Assembly (NCBI GenBank): GCA_003194525.1
Contig: NBIV01000163.1
Location: forward strand, 124,001-188,000
Reading direction: 5' to 3'
Source: Gracilariopsis chorda
Taxonomy: Eukaryota > Rhodophyta > Florideophyceae > Gracilariales > Gracilariaceae
Length of the DNA: 64,000 bases
The position numbers and the translations under genes were made by a program. Positions 1 to 10,484 of the stretch are shown one piece after another; position 1 is the first letter of the stretch; each line of letters starts with the position of its first letter. The notes beneath the pieces are model-generated. The model worked only from the letters and a program-made list of their open reading frames with translations, did no database searches and was not told where the DNA came from.

Positions 1-2
1 CG

Positions 3-3000
3 CCGCCGCAGCCTGCGTTGCCAAAAGCGGAACAGGAAGAACAACAGATGTCCATTCCGATGGAGGTGGAAGCGGATGAGATCACACCGGCTCCCTCACA
101 CCAGCCGCAGCATCAGCCACAGCAACGGTGTGATACGACGGTCATGCACTGTGCTGGGCGTCCTGATCGAGGACTCTATCGCGTGTACTATGCGTGGGAT
201 TCCGCGGCAGCTCAGGCGAGGAATGATCCGGCCATCCGTGCAAGCGTGCCGGAGTTTGAGACGCTTCCCACTGCAGGTCAAAGGCGATGCGGAAGATGCG
301 GCGAGCACGCACACACGCTCTCCTCCTGCCCGTACCGGGACTGGACATTGAGAATTCATAGCTGCAAGTACTGCGGATGCGTTTTGCTTGGCAAAGAGAC
401 CAATGGAGTGTGCTGTGGAATGAAAAGAATGTCAGGGTGGGGCGTCACGTTCCGCAGAAGGCATAGCAACGAGTTGGTTCGCAGTCGTTATAGTCTGAGA
501 GCCTTTCACAGCCATTTTCTCAACTTGAATACGCTCTTCGCTACGACGCAAGCGTTCATGGACGTGTCGTATGTGACGGGAGGCGGTCCCTCCTTTCTGA
601 GACTTGAGGGAAACGCAGCTCTCGCTCTGCCCACGCAGAACCAGAACAACACGCGCTACAGCTTTCTGTGGGGTACTGGTCCGCCTTCCTTGGATCCCTC
701 TCACTATACGCGTGCCAATTTGCGTGCGTTCATTCAAGATATCAACGTACGAGACATCGTGCCCAAGTTGTACAATGTGATCCAGCCAAAGCCAGACGTG
801 GTGCGTGAGCGGTACCAATCCATGCTTAGCACGCAACAACAACAACAAAATGCAGATACCGCCGTCGATATCAGCATGCAGGCAGCAGAAGAGGGAGTAG
901 TCGTACGTGGTTACGAAGGAACCCGAAGTGCCACAGTCAGTGCTCCTCACGTAGGTGCTGGGCCTCTCCCTGAAGATGCTCCTGGTGGCGGCCCAACCAT
1001 GATGAGAACGCTCGTCGTGGATCCAACTAGCATGTACCGAGTGGAGTCTCAAGTAACGCGCTTGGTAGAAGGAACCGTAACAGAAGAGCACGCCGTAGTG
1101 ACGGCTGCTGCTGCTGCTAATGCTGGAGATGGGGCGACTGCGAATGCCGCAAACAATGCGCAAGTGCGGTACCGCCTTCTAAAACCGGCATCCAAAATGG
1201 CAGAGAAAGGCACTTTTCCTCTTCTCTACCCGTACGGGGATCAGCACGAACCATTTGAAATCGGCCTGTTCCTGGAGGCAAGGAACTTCACACAGCAAAG
1301 CTCAGATCTCAGCGTCAACGAGTGGAAGCTCCGAAAGCTCACCTGGGCTCAGAACGCGGAGCGACGTTTGTACTCAGACAACATCCTCCTCAACAGTGCA
1401 CCGTTGATGCAGATGTGGATGCTCCGCACGCACACAAACATTGAGGACCTGCGACTACGCTTCCTGGAAAGAGAACAACGGGCACGCATTGTACAAGAGC
1501 AAGAAATGCAGCAAGCACAACAGCAAACCGGTCACGTGCCACAATCCCAGTTCGTGCTAATGGGACGCATCTTTCTGCCCGATGACTCGGTCAACTCAGC
1601 AGCGTACTGGAAGAACAAGCGCATGGATGTACAGGCGATCGTAGCGCGGAGAGGACCGCCTTCTCTGTTCATTACAATCACCATGAACATCTGGAGAGAG
1701 GACATCCAGCGCCTTGGTATGGATACCAGCAATCGGAGCGCATTCACGGCACAGAGTAACCGCCCTCGACCGTTTGACCGACCTGATCTGATTGCAAGGG
1801 TGTACAACCAGTACGCAAACGACTTCATGAAGGATTTGGAGAAGAACTCGGAGCAGATCTTTGGATTGAAGTGCCTGGGGCTTGCATCAAAGCTCGAGTT
1901 TCAAGAGCGCAATGTGCCTCATCACCACATGCTCGTGTGGCTCGAAGGAGGCGTGATTGAAGACGTTGATGTGATCGACGAGCTCATTCGTGCAGAACTT
2001 CCCCTTCCAGGCGAAGACGACGCGTTGCGTGCCCTCATTCGTTCCATGCACAGGCACCGCCACTCCACCTATTGCCGGAATCGCGCTGGGCGGTGCAAGT
2101 TTGGATACGACAGCAATATGATTGTGCCGGAGACGTACATTGAAGAAGGCACGAATCGCGTTATTTACCGCAGAATAAGGCAACATGACCTCAAGATTGT
2201 GCCGTACAACCCAACTCTGACCAAGAAGTACCGCTCTCATATCAACGTAGAACGCACGCAAGGAGGGGGCGCAGTGGCTTATCTGATGAAGTACGCGTTT
2301 AAGCAGCCCAAAGCTCAGGAGGTGGTGCTCAATGTGAGTGATGCTAATGAGACAGGCACACACAACGAGCAGCAACAAGAGCCACAGGTGCAGAACGACA
2401 TTCGTGCATACATGCGAGCACGTGTGGTGGGCGCCGTCAATGCATCTTGGAGACTTTTCGAGTTTCGACATGTTCACATCGTACCAAAAGTAGAGCGACT
2501 GGCCGTTCACTTGGAAGGAGAGCGCACATTTCTGCTGAGAGGTCCAAACCAGCTCTTTTCTGCATCACAGCCGTCTACACTGGAGAGATACTTTGCAAGG
2601 CCCGAAGCATACGCGAACCTCGACTACCTTTCGTACTTTGAAAAAGTGCGATTGTATCGCACGCTTACTGCCCGCGTGCTTATCCAATACGACGGAGACA
2701 GCACTCAGGTGCCCACAGACGACTGCGATCCGCCCATGTACGTGGTAGAGCGCACGGACGACGAGCAGTGTGTCGCAAGGATCAAAGGTGTTTCACCGTC
2801 GGACATTGAGCTATTTGCTCTGTGCTTGCTGCTCATGAATCACGGCTCGAGCTCTTATGAAGACGCAAGGACTTTCAACGGACAGCAGTATGGAACGTAT
2901 CGTGAAACTGCGATTGTAAGCGGACTGCTCGCGGACGGATCCGAGTTTGATATTGCATTCCAAGAAGCAGTGCAGATATACAGCACGCCCTCAGAGCTAC

Positions 3001-4808
3001 GACGTCTGGTTGTTACACTATACCAACAAGGCGCAGACCCAGAAAAAATGGCCGTCGAAAACTGGGAGGCACTATGTAGCGACATACATACAGGAGATGA
3101 GCAGCAACGAAAGCAAGAAATGTATCGACGTGTGGTGGAAATCTCAGACAAGCACGGAGGACGACTGCTTCGCGATCACAGCTTCTTCTCCCAACACCTA
3201 CAGCAGGATCATACAGCATTGACTGAGGCGAATCGAGCTACAACAACTCGAGAGGCACGAGTGGTGCGAAATTCGTCAACTTTGCAGTCAAGGTACGCCA
3301 CCTTAAAACCTCGCCAAAGACAAGTCATTCACACTGTCATTGCCGCATTGCAACAACGACAGGCGCTGCAGGAGCGAACAAGCACTCCTGGAAACGTGTT
3401 CTTTGTCCGAGGATCCGCAGGAACTGGAAAGACATACGTGCTCAACCTCCTTCGTGATATCGTTGAGTCGGAAGGAATGCTTGCTGAAATGACTGCTACA
3501 ACAGGCATTGCAGCTTCGTTGTACGAAGGTGGCCGCACTTTACATAGCCTTCTCGGACTGGGTCTAGCTGATAGGGACAGCACAAGCAGCACTACAGCCA
3601 CTTTGTCAAAGTACGGTCCCCGATCTCAACGTGCAGAACTGCTACGTGAAATACAACTGCTCGTCTTGGATGAGGCGTCCATGCTCTCACGAAAGCTCTT
3701 CGAACTCATGGATGCGTTGCTCAAAGATCTTCGCTGCAGTGGAATGGAAAACCCGCCTCCGTTTGGGGGCTTGACCATCATTCTATCCGGCGACTACTCC
3801 CAGCTGCTTCCAGTGTTGCCGCAGGTGTACATGGAGGACGAGCCAAGTGGTAATGTGAGACGAGTGTACACAAACATTCTCAACGAATTGCCGTGGAAGA
3901 GTGATCTGTGGACATTGTGCTCGGTTCAAGTGCTGTACCTCACGGAACAAGTACGCCAAGCCGATGATCCGGCATTTGCGTCGCTGTTACGTTCCATTGC
4001 ACGAAACACAATATCCAACAACGCTCCAATACCACTCAGATCTACCGGTGGCATGCAAACCGCCTACCAATTCCTGTGGAAGTGGCTCACAACACGACGC
4101 AAGGAGGATGTGGATCTCAGCAAAATGCTCATTGCCTCCACAAATCAGTTGGTCGACGAACATAATGCGGCAGCGCTAGATCTGTTTCCTGGTGAGCGCT
4201 TCACTCTTCCGTCAGCGACAACCGTGCAACCTGTTCGTGGACAGAACCCAGAGTCTGACTTTGCCAGTTCTATCGTCCCCGAGTTTGCATATCAGTATGC
4301 GCCTACTGGAGTAACGCCTCATAACTTGGACTTGAAGATTGGTGTGCCAGTTATGGTCATTCGGAACGTGCTGCATCCCGCTGTGGTCAACGGAAAGCTG
4401 TTCGTAGTCGTGCGTGTCGATCAATTTACGATGCAGGTGGCTCGATTCGACGAGAACAGACAGGTGCTCGAACGACAGCTCCTGCATCGTATCGACTTCG
4501 AGTTTTCTTTCGCAGATATTCGCATGATTCGAAGGCAGTTTCCCATTCGTCTCGCGTTTGCAGCTACCGTTCACAAAGGACAGGGAAGAACCTTGGATGG
4601 CTTGGTTGTGGATGTGCGATCCAACTTCTTCTGCGCTGGTCAGTTGTACGTCGCATTGTCGCGCATTCGAAGGAACGACCATGTGCTGCTCCTGCATGAT
4701 CCGCAGCTTACACCCGCGAATGCGCACAAAATTCATCCCATGCATGTTACCATCGCCAACCCAGTGCTGCCTGAAGCCATTCAGTTCTGCATCCCTCCAC
4801 AACCGTAA
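3..4808 (+). CDS. Helitron Rep-helicase transposase (5' end open at window edge)
   Basis: Rolling-circle transposase that nicks and unwinds DNA for Helitron movement. The frame has no stop back to the left edge, and its first ATG is at 48, so the true start may lie outside the window. Domains in order (residues counted from position 18): a CX2CX4HX4C zinc knuckle near 92-107; a second Cys cluster near 120-135; the Helitron-like N / HUH Rep region with the His triad PHHHMLVW at about 635; the catalytic tyrosine motif YLMKYAFK at 755-762, with two Tyr four residues apart; then a PIF1-family SF1 helicase with Walker A GSAGTGKT at 1132, Walker B LDEAS at 1217, GDYSQLLPVL, and motif VI HKGQGRTL followed by YVALSR near 1519. 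At about 1.6 kb of protein it has typical length for an autonomous Helitron. No frameshift or stop is seen, so it may be active. The RPA or OTU domains of some Helitrons are absent. Confidence 0.93.
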   Translation, partial: PPQPALPKAEQEEQQMSIPMEVEADEITPAPSHQPQHQPQQRCDTTVMHCAGRPDRGLYRVYYAWDSAAAQARNDPAIRASVPEFETLPTAGQRRCGRCGEHAHTLSSCPYRDWTLRIHSCKYCGCVLLGKETNGVCCGMKRMSGWGVTFRRRHSNELVRSRYSLRAFHSHFLNLNTLFATTQAFMDVSYVTGGGPSFLRLEGNAALALPTQNQNNTRYSFLWGTGPPSLDPSHYTRANLRAFIQDINVRDIVPKLYNVIQPKPDVVRERYQSMLSTQQQQQNADTAVDISMQAAEEGVVVRGYEGTRSATVSAPHVGAGPLPEDAPGGGPTMMRTLVVDPTSMYRVESQVTRLVEGTVTEEHAVVTAAAAANAGDGATANAANNAQVRYRLLKPASKMAEKGTFPLLYPYGDQHEPFEIGLFLEARNFTQQSSDLSVNEWKLRKLTWAQNAERRLYSDNILLNSAPLMQMWMLRTHTNIEDLRLRFLEREQRARIVQEQEMQQAQQQTGHVPQSQFVLMGRIFLPDDSVNSAAYWKNKRMDVQAIVARRGPPSLFITITMNIWREDIQRLGMDTSNRSAFTAQSNRPRPFDRPDLIARVYNQYANDFMKDLEKNSEQIFGLKCLGLASKLEFQERNVPHHHMLVWLEGGVIEDVDVIDELIRAELPLPGEDDALRALIRSMHRHRHSTYCRNRAGRCKFGYDSNMIVPETYIEEGTNRVIYRRIRQHDLKIVPYNPTLTKKYRSHINVERTQGGGAVAYLMKYAFKQPKAQEVVLNVSDANETGTHNEQQQEPQVQNDIRAYMRARVVGAVNASWRLFEFRHVHIVPKVERLAVHLEGERTFLLRGPNQLFSASQPSTLERYFARPEAYANLDYLSYFEKVRLYRTLTARVLIQYDGDSTQVPTDDCDPPMYVVERTDDEQCVARIKGVSPSDIELFALCLLLMNHGSSSYEDARTFNGQQYGTYRETAIVSGLLADGSEFDIAFQEAVQIYSTPSELRRLVVTLYQQGADPEKMAVENWEALCSDIHTGDEQQRKQEMYRRVVEISDKHGGRLLRDHSFFSQHLQQDHTALTEANRATTTREARVVRNSSTLQSRYATLKPRQRQVIHTVIAALQQRQALQERTSTPGNVFFVRGSAGTGKTYVLNLLRDIVESEGMLAEMTATTGIAASLYEGGRTLHSLLGLGLADRDSTSSTTATLSKYGPRSQRAELLREIQLLVLDEASMLSRKLFELMDALLKDLRCSGMENPPPFGGLTIILSGDYSQLLPVLPQVYMEDEPSGNVRRVYTNILNELPWKSDLWTLCSVQVLYLTEQVRQADDPAFASLLRSIARNTISNNAPIPLRSTGGMQTAYQFLWKWLTTRRKEDVDLSKMLIASTNQLVDEHNAAALDLFPGERFTLPSATTVQPVRGQNPESDFASSIVPEFAYQYAPTGVTPHNLDLKIGVPVMVIRNVLHPAVVNGKLFVVVRVDQFTMQVARFDENRQVLERQLLHRIDFEFSFADIRMIRRQFPIRLAFAATVHKGQGRTLDGLVVDVRSNFFCAGQLYVALSRIRRNDHVLLLHDPQLTPANAHKIHPMHVTIANPVLPEAIQFCIPPQP

Positions 4809-5101
4809 TCATATCTCTTGCATTCTTCTTTCATTGAATTAAACTACTTGCTTTTCTGCTTTTGCTTTCTCCACCCTCTTTTTTCTTCACCGCTGTTTAT
4901 CACTCCTCCACCGCGGCGCGCAGTGCCGCCCGTGGCCGAAGGCCTCTTCCTCTTGTCTCTCCGTTATGTAGATTTACAAGCGTATGAGCACCTACATCTT
5001 GATTGAACGGAGGCGTTGCGCCAATAAACACCCCCGCAAGCCCTCTTCAGCGCACGCATAAACCTCCTTTGGCGCAATGCCTCCCTGCCATTCAAAACAT
5101 T

Positions 5102-5151
5102 CACCAGCAGCAGCAGCAGCAGCATCACCAGCAGCAGCAGCAGCAAAGCTC
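5102..5151 (+). repeat. CAG/CAC trinucleotide tract
   Basis: Two runs of CAG separated by CATCAC inside the first tandem unit. The matching place in the second unit (about 5664-5683) also holds a CAG run, so the tract is part of the repeated unit. Confidence 0.85.
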
Positions 5152-5194
5152 AAACCTCATTGGCTGCTGCTGCATCTTGACTGCGGCTGCTGCT

Positions 5195-5257
5195 CAGTGG
5201 CTGGCACTACAGTATCAGTGGCCGGCACTACAACATCAGTGGCTGGCACTACAGTAA
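5195..5257 (+). repeat. 21 bp tandem repeat, three copies
   Basis: Three adjoining 21 bp units begin at 5195, 5216 and 5237. Each starts CAGTGGC[T/C]GGCACTACA. Related single CTGGCACT copies recur near 5699 and 5769. Confidence 0.85.
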
Positions 5258-5990
5258 ATGACTGAAGTGCCATCCAATTACATTCCACTGTACCCTCTAT
5301 GCACAACTGCAGTGCGCGCCAATCACAATGGCATGGGCGCTCAATTGCTACTCTATTCTGTAGTCCCTCTCGGCGCCGCGGCCCTCATGGGTCTGCAGGT
5401 CGTTTCCGAGCGTTAGCGAGCATAAGCGGCCTGCAGATCCCCCAAAGTCACCCCTACTCAGCGGCGCGCAGCGCCGCCCATGGCCGAAGGCCGTTTACAC
5501 TTGTCTCAACGCCCCACTTCACTTTTAATTATTTACACATGTATCTGGGGAGTGTTGTTGATTGACAGGAGGCGGTGCGCCAATAAGCCGCCCTGTATGC
5601 CCCTTAACGCGCTTGCAAAACTGCCATTTGGCGCAACGCCTCACTACCACTTAAAAAATTCAGCAGCAGCAGCAGCAGCAAAGCTTCCTGCTTACTGGCT
5701 GGCACTCCCATAATGACTGCAGTGCCACCCAGTTACACAAAGCAACGTGTCACGCTTTCTCATCATTGGCTGGCACTGCAGTCAATTTTAGCACCTAAAC
5801 ACAAACCCCTACGTCTCCACATACTCTCGGCGCCGCGGCGCTCCGTGGTTCTACGAGCGCTATTGCGAGCGCAAGCGAGCAAAGTGCTCGGAGAGCCTCC
5901 GAACGCTACTAAATACACAAAGCTACAAACCCAACGCGGCGCGCAGCGCCGCCCACGGCCGAAGGTCGTTTCCAATTGTTTTGGTGTAAT

Positions 5991-6690
5991 GATTTTGGCG
6001 AAATTGTCCTTCGTACTCTGGAGATCTCTGAGTTCGTATGCTCTTTATTAAGAGTGAAGCTCTAAACCGACTAAAGCAGTATAGTACTGCCATCTAATTC
6101 TTGTCTGGCTCACATACAGTGCGTGCAAATGCTTCAAGGATACTCTTGCAAACATCCTTTATTGGTGACACATACCAGACAAACAAAGGTATATTATTTT
6201 TAGATACCAGCTTTGCACGTAATAACACTACTTTCTCTGCAAAATGCATCTGCAGTCTGTGTTCAGCGCACCATACCAAGGCATAGCTGTTGCCTAACGC
6301 ATATTTTGCTGCGGCGCAGTAAAAGGCTCATCGACTTTGAGGTCATGTTTTGGGGTTTTTATCAGCGAAGGTCTTCGTGCTGCATGTTTAGCGGCATTCT
6401 CCTTTGAACGGATGCAAAAGACAAAAAATTGAAGATTTTATGCTCTGCAAAGTGTCACTATTTCACGACAGCAAAATAGCATTGTAACTGACCATGAGTG
6501 CTCTTTGCGTAGCGCAAACAATACCACAAGCAAATCTCTGAAAAGTACCAAGTTTTCCTTTTTTACTTTGTTCCTTGCGGCCTATTATCTGAAAAAAAAG
6601 CAGTCTCTGCTTCAAAAGCATTCCGATTTCCTTTCTATCTGATTAGAAGAGAGAGAAGACCACCATTATGCACTTTCGTGTGTGGATTGT
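5991..6690. other. Non-coding stretch, no feature recognised
   Basis: No convincing coding frame, RNA gene or repeat was seen. The sequence is AT-richer than the repeats to its left. It may hold further decayed 3' parts of the minus-strand copia remnant to the right, but I could not align any. Confidence 0.4.
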
Positions 6691-6699
6691 TGAGTTTCA

Positions 6700-8065
6700 T
6701 GCGATTTTGCATGGGATGTGATCGAGTGGTTTGCAAAGGTGGTATTTTACCCCTGATTTTACGCAAACTGTACTTCGTGTTTGGTCATTAAAATGTAGAT
6801 ATCAGCTAAACGTTGGTAGGAGGCTTCAAAGAACATCACATGATTCTAAAAAGGGGGGTTTATGGAAACAAAGGCCAAGGGAAGCTAAAAACATGCAAAC
6901 AGGCAAGTTGCCTGTGAAGCATTGTGAGATGTATAGTGTTTTACAGGTGAAGAGATTCCATCTCCCAAAAGCAGCATGATTGTTCCTTTCCCCTTTATCT
7001 CATACTCTCTGTCGCATGTACGCACTGATTGATTCTTCAGGGCTTTATAATCTCAGAACAGGGCTCTATCTTTAAGGAAATCATGATCGGCGGTGTATTC
7101 CAACCACGTAGCTGGCTCATGTTCGTGAACAGGTAGATTTGCCTGTTTTATCGCAACGAACCCATGAGCCTCGGTATTCTGTCTATCGGGATTGGTCTTG
7201 CTGGAATTTCTTCCGTTGCGGTCCCATTCCTTCCATATGAAGTTTCTATTACGCATTTCGTTAGAAGAGTGTTTCTGGTAATCCTCGTTGGGTTTGGATT
7301 GTTTTCTTTAACAACACTCGGATCAAATGTGGCCTAATCGTCCACAATGCCAGCATCGAACAGTTGTAGATCTCACACGTGGCTTCAAGGTGGCGGTTTT
7401 TGGACTTCCGTGCGGCCATATGGGGATATTGGGAATTACTTTTTATACCAGCGGTTTTGATGGTACTTGTGGAATCACGGTTTTCGGCGATCCATTTCAG
7501 GTTTTATCAACGAGACCACTAGGTCGTGTTCCATGTTATTGTCATCTGCAAGTAATTAGAGTTTCATAATGGAGTCTGGTAAGCTTCTCAATAAACAAGC
7601 TGTTTGCTCCTTGTCGGTTAATGGATCTCTGAAACGAGCAAACCCAAGGAATATTGTTTCCATATCGTGGAGATGTTCGAGAATACTCCCGTCATTCTTG
7701 AACACAAGACTGTTGAGACGTTGTCAAAGATTCATCTTTGTTTGAATGTTGTCCTTTTTGTACGTAATGTCAAGCTTGGTCCAAATGCATAGTGCAGAAC
7801 ATTGCGGTCTTTCAAGAGGCCCTGACACGGCAAAAAGTGGCTGGGTACCAAGTTTCTGCACAATATGTGATCGTGCTTTCCTATCCGCGTCGTGACATCG
7901 GCAGCGAGCTTAGGCAGAGCTCTCACTATCCAGTTGGCAGGCATCCGTCAATACGAATAGAAGTTTGTCAGGGTTCATTATGCATCGACCATATATTCTC
8001 CATGTATAATAAACCGCGGATCCCTTAAGGCGTGGGATCATTTTCTTGCCTTCTTCTCTACTTCC
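6700..8065 (-). pseudogene. Decayed Ty1/copia gag-protease remnant
   Basis: Read on the minus strand, this matches the copia polyprotein at 29952-33938 over gag and the start of protease, with many stops and shifts. Near 8060-7950 it gives IPRLKG and YYTWRIY. Near 7880-7740 it gives DADRKARS, QKLGTQP and KKDNIQTKMNL followed by a stop. Near 7345-7320 the zinc-knuckle start CWHCGRLGHI is followed by a stop. Near 7150-7055 it gives GFVA, a changed aspartic-protease site where the copia has DSGATHVF, and FLKD. Near 7000-6960 it gives EIKGKGTIMLLLGDG. Similarity fades below about 6700. The element is old and dead, and more diverged than the other two copia copies in the window. Confidence 0.75.
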
Positions 8066-8410
8066 ACTAATGTGTTTGAGTTAAGAGTGAAAGGATAGTG
8101 ATAAGCTCTGATTAACGAGGTTTCTTTTGAAAATCCGCTTGACTTCTACCCAGTACAAATTCAAGATATCGTTTTGATATAAAATAGACATCGCGGCAAG
8201 ACATAGGTATGATGCATGGCGGATACATAAGTGACCCTTTACTTGTATGTAAATCGTATTGCCGATGACATGTTTGATACGCTCAAGGTATAAACGTGGT
8301 ATACTTGTGATACGCACTGGCATAGTTTTCATGAGAGTTTGACATACGTTCAATATATTTCAAAGTTTCCTATATCTGAAAATGGTTCAAACCATATCAA
8401 AAACACGAGA
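8066..8410. other. Leader side of the decayed copia; nothing else recognised
   Basis: This lies upstream (minus strand) of the decayed copia gag start, so it probably includes its leader and possibly LTR remains. No second LTR copy is available to confirm that, and no coding frame is supported. Confidence 0.3.
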
Positions 8411-9319
8411 AATATATATCAGGGTTTTGCGCGACACTCGCGAATATATGCTGCCAGAATGAACAATATATCACTACTTTATCTGAGTTCCATTGGAAGT
8501 ATATCCATTCTGCTACATTCTTATCTGTATCATATCGAAGTGTTATTGTGCATTTCTACTGTGTGATGGAGCCGGAGTGGAAGCGATTTGCCATCAAGAA
8601 AATCTGAACATACGTTAGATCGTAACCTCATCAACGAAAACAGTGTTCTCTAAACAGTTTTCTAGGATTTTTACCGTGTGTTCTTCGGTTCTTACTACTC
8701 GTAAAGGCCAAGTGACTTCAATAGGAGCTTGGAAGTGATCTCTTCCACTATCAATTGGCCATATTTCTCAAACTTTGGGGTTGGAAGAGTGCCGTTTGTT
8801 GGGGTGCCGACGAAGATATAGTCCACAACTTCCACTTCGGTATATCATTGACGGTTCTTGTCAAATTACTTCATATACCGCTTCTGGGCTGCAGTTCGAT
8901 AAAGCTACAGATGGGGTTTCCGTCAACCCTCGTAGGATATCTCTTTTCACCTGAGCGGAAGACTGTGTCCCAGAGACTTGGCAGTTTACCAAACCTGCTT
9001 GGACGGAAATACCGGAAGGGTGCTCGAGCGGTATTGTACCTCGTAATCGAAGTCTGATACTCCTAACCCCCATCTGGCTAACCGTCCGGAAGCGTCGTGG
9101 AGGCCTGAAATTTACGTTCAGGCACCGGAACCTGTCTGCAGGATAAACGTCCTTCCATATAGATAAACCAGTGGAAGTGCACAATAAAACTTCGATATGA
9201 TATAGATAAGAATGTAGCAGAATGGATATACTTCCAAAGCAACTTAGATAAAGTATTAATGTATGTTTTCATTCCAGCAGCATATATGCGCGAGTGTCGC
9301 GCAAAACCCTGATACATAT
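8411..9319. mobile_element. Element with ~150 bp terminal inverted repeats
   Basis: The left arm (about 8411-8555) and right arm (about 9168-9319) are inverted copies at roughly 85-90 percent identity by eye. Both hold the outer block TATCAGGGTTTTGCGCGACA and the inner block ATATCCATTCTGCTACATTC. The ~610 bp between them has no recognisable transposase. The right arm stops exactly where the gypsy LTR begins at 9320, so the outer edge is interrupted or lost. A non-autonomous DNA transposon is most likely, but target duplications cannot be tested. Confidence 0.6.
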
Positions 9320-10146
9320 TGTAGTGCAACGCCCTCAGGGAGGGATTTTTGGTACTTGAACGCTTTCCCGATATTATCGGTTGTGTAGTGTGTATATGAA
9401 CTACGCCCCACTATGGTGGATATGGACACGTGGGACACGGTTTTGGGTCAATTGGCGGTTGGCCACAGTAGTGGATGTTGCCACGAAATGTGGAGTATTT
9501 TAGTTAATATTATTTATTATTTTCACACCCATTTCTGGGAAGCTAGTACTTAGTGCGACGGCCCACTGCCGTCGCACCAGTAAAACTTCCCCAACAAGGG
9601 ACCCCAACCTGGGGAATTGGCTCTAGTTGTTACCGCTTGCGCGCGTGCTCTACTCCTCCTTGGAGGGAAACGCCGTGAACCACGGGACATCTAACCCCCT
9701 TGCACATCTAAAGGGACCCATCACTGGGAGTATAATTGTTCCAATTGCATTGGTGTTTCGCCCTGTATAGGGAGTCCTGTCCACCCGCATCGCCGTATCT
9801 GTTCGTCGCTCTCGCGACTCACTTCGTCCTCTCTTCCTCCTCTTCGTCCTTCCTTCTTCCCCTTTTTAGGGTAGCACCTCCCGCTATCCGCGGCCCTCGT
9901 GTGCGCATCCGCTCACACACCCCCACCTACGTGGAAACATACCTCTACTGAGGATCACACCCCGCTCACGCGGATACCGATTCTTCGCCTTCACCTCCCT
10001 GCGCAAGTCGCGACAGGTGTCCCTGGTCTTACAAACCGGCTTTGCCGTGACACCTCTGGGAGGGCTCTACCGAACTGGGTTCACCTCGTGAGAGGAAGAT
10101 CCCGAACGTCTTTCGGTGTTTTTCCCCTTTGGGGCATTGCACCACT
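9320..10146 (+). repeat. LTR 1 (5' LTR of gypsy copy 1)
   Basis: 827 bp from TGTAGTGCAA to TTGCACCAC[T/A], near-perfect short inverted ends. An AT-rich TATA-like stretch lies at about 9506-9523. A 10 bp perfect stem-loop (GTGCGACGGC / GCCGTCGCAC, 5 nt loop) follows at 9553-9577, near where transcription might begin. Many shorter hairpins follow. Confidence 0.95.
9553..9577 (+). promoter_or_regulatory. Conserved LTR stem-loop, possible 5' RNA structure
   Basis: Perfect 10 bp stem with a CCACT loop. It is also present in the other LTRs. In LTR 3 and the solo LTR the loop is GCACT and the stem is unchanged. It lies about 35 nt after a TATA-like tract, so it may sit at the 5' end of the genomic RNA. 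Confidence 0.5.
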
Positions 10147-10149
10147 AAG

Positions 10150-10170
10150 TGGTCTCCCGACCTAGAATCG
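10150..10170 (+). other. Primer-binding site, gypsy copy 1
   Basis: Starts TGGTCTCCCGACC three bases after the LTR. Its reverse complement ends in CCA, preceded by a 7 nt acceptor-like strand and CTAGG plus CGATT, which fits the 3' T-arm of a tRNA. The same sequence follows LTR 2 (18986-19006). I cannot name the tRNA. Confidence 0.6.
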
Positions 10171-10484
10171 GTTTTTGTTTTCCCTCTTACGAGGTTTGTT
10201 TTTATTCACCGGAAGTTCCGTGATCGTTTCCCGTCGTAACGGTATTTTCTCATGTCGAGAAATCCCTCCGATGCAGAGCCAGTGGTTACGCGTAGTTGCT
10301 CCCGCAACAACGCGGACACCTCCGAAGTTCGGTTCGTACCCCGTATCCCTATACGGACAAGTTTCAGCCGTACTGGCCCCGCTTCATCGCGGAATGATAC
10401 CCCCGACCGGGAACCCCAGAACCTCCTTTTGCCCTCTTTATCACCCCGCAGGGGAATGCAACATCGACTCCGGCTGTTGCCGCA

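Larger units (their letters stand above)
4911..5990 (+). repeat. Diverged ~0.5 kb tandem repeats with GC hairpins, downstream of the Helitron gene
   Basis: A block starting with a GC-rich hairpin recurs at about 4913, 5461 and 5936. The hairpin is GCGGCGC-GCA-GCGCCGC (7 bp stem, 3 nt loop) in copies 2 and 3, and is followed by GGCC-GAA-GGCC. Within each full unit the order is the same: hairpin, a segment reading GCGCCAATAA, a segment reading TTTGGCGCAA, a CAG tract, copies of CTGGCACT, then a CTCGGCGCCGCGG segment. Units 1 and 2 are full (about 550 and 475 bp). Unit 3 keeps only the start. This may be the Helitron 3' subterminal region, but I could not fix a CTRR terminus. Confidence 0.7.

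Noticed and set aside
432-1163. 243-codon open frame on the minus strand within the Helitron gene
   Set aside because: Fully antisense to a well-conserved Rep-helicase frame, with no motif. It is a shadow frame.
1887-2510. 207-codon minus-strand frame within the Helitron Rep region
   Set aside because: Antisense to the HUH and tyrosine motifs, with no domain of its own.
4911-5990. Regular repeats considered as a CRISPR array
   Set aside because: Units are about 500 bp and diverged, with no short constant repeat or unique spacers.
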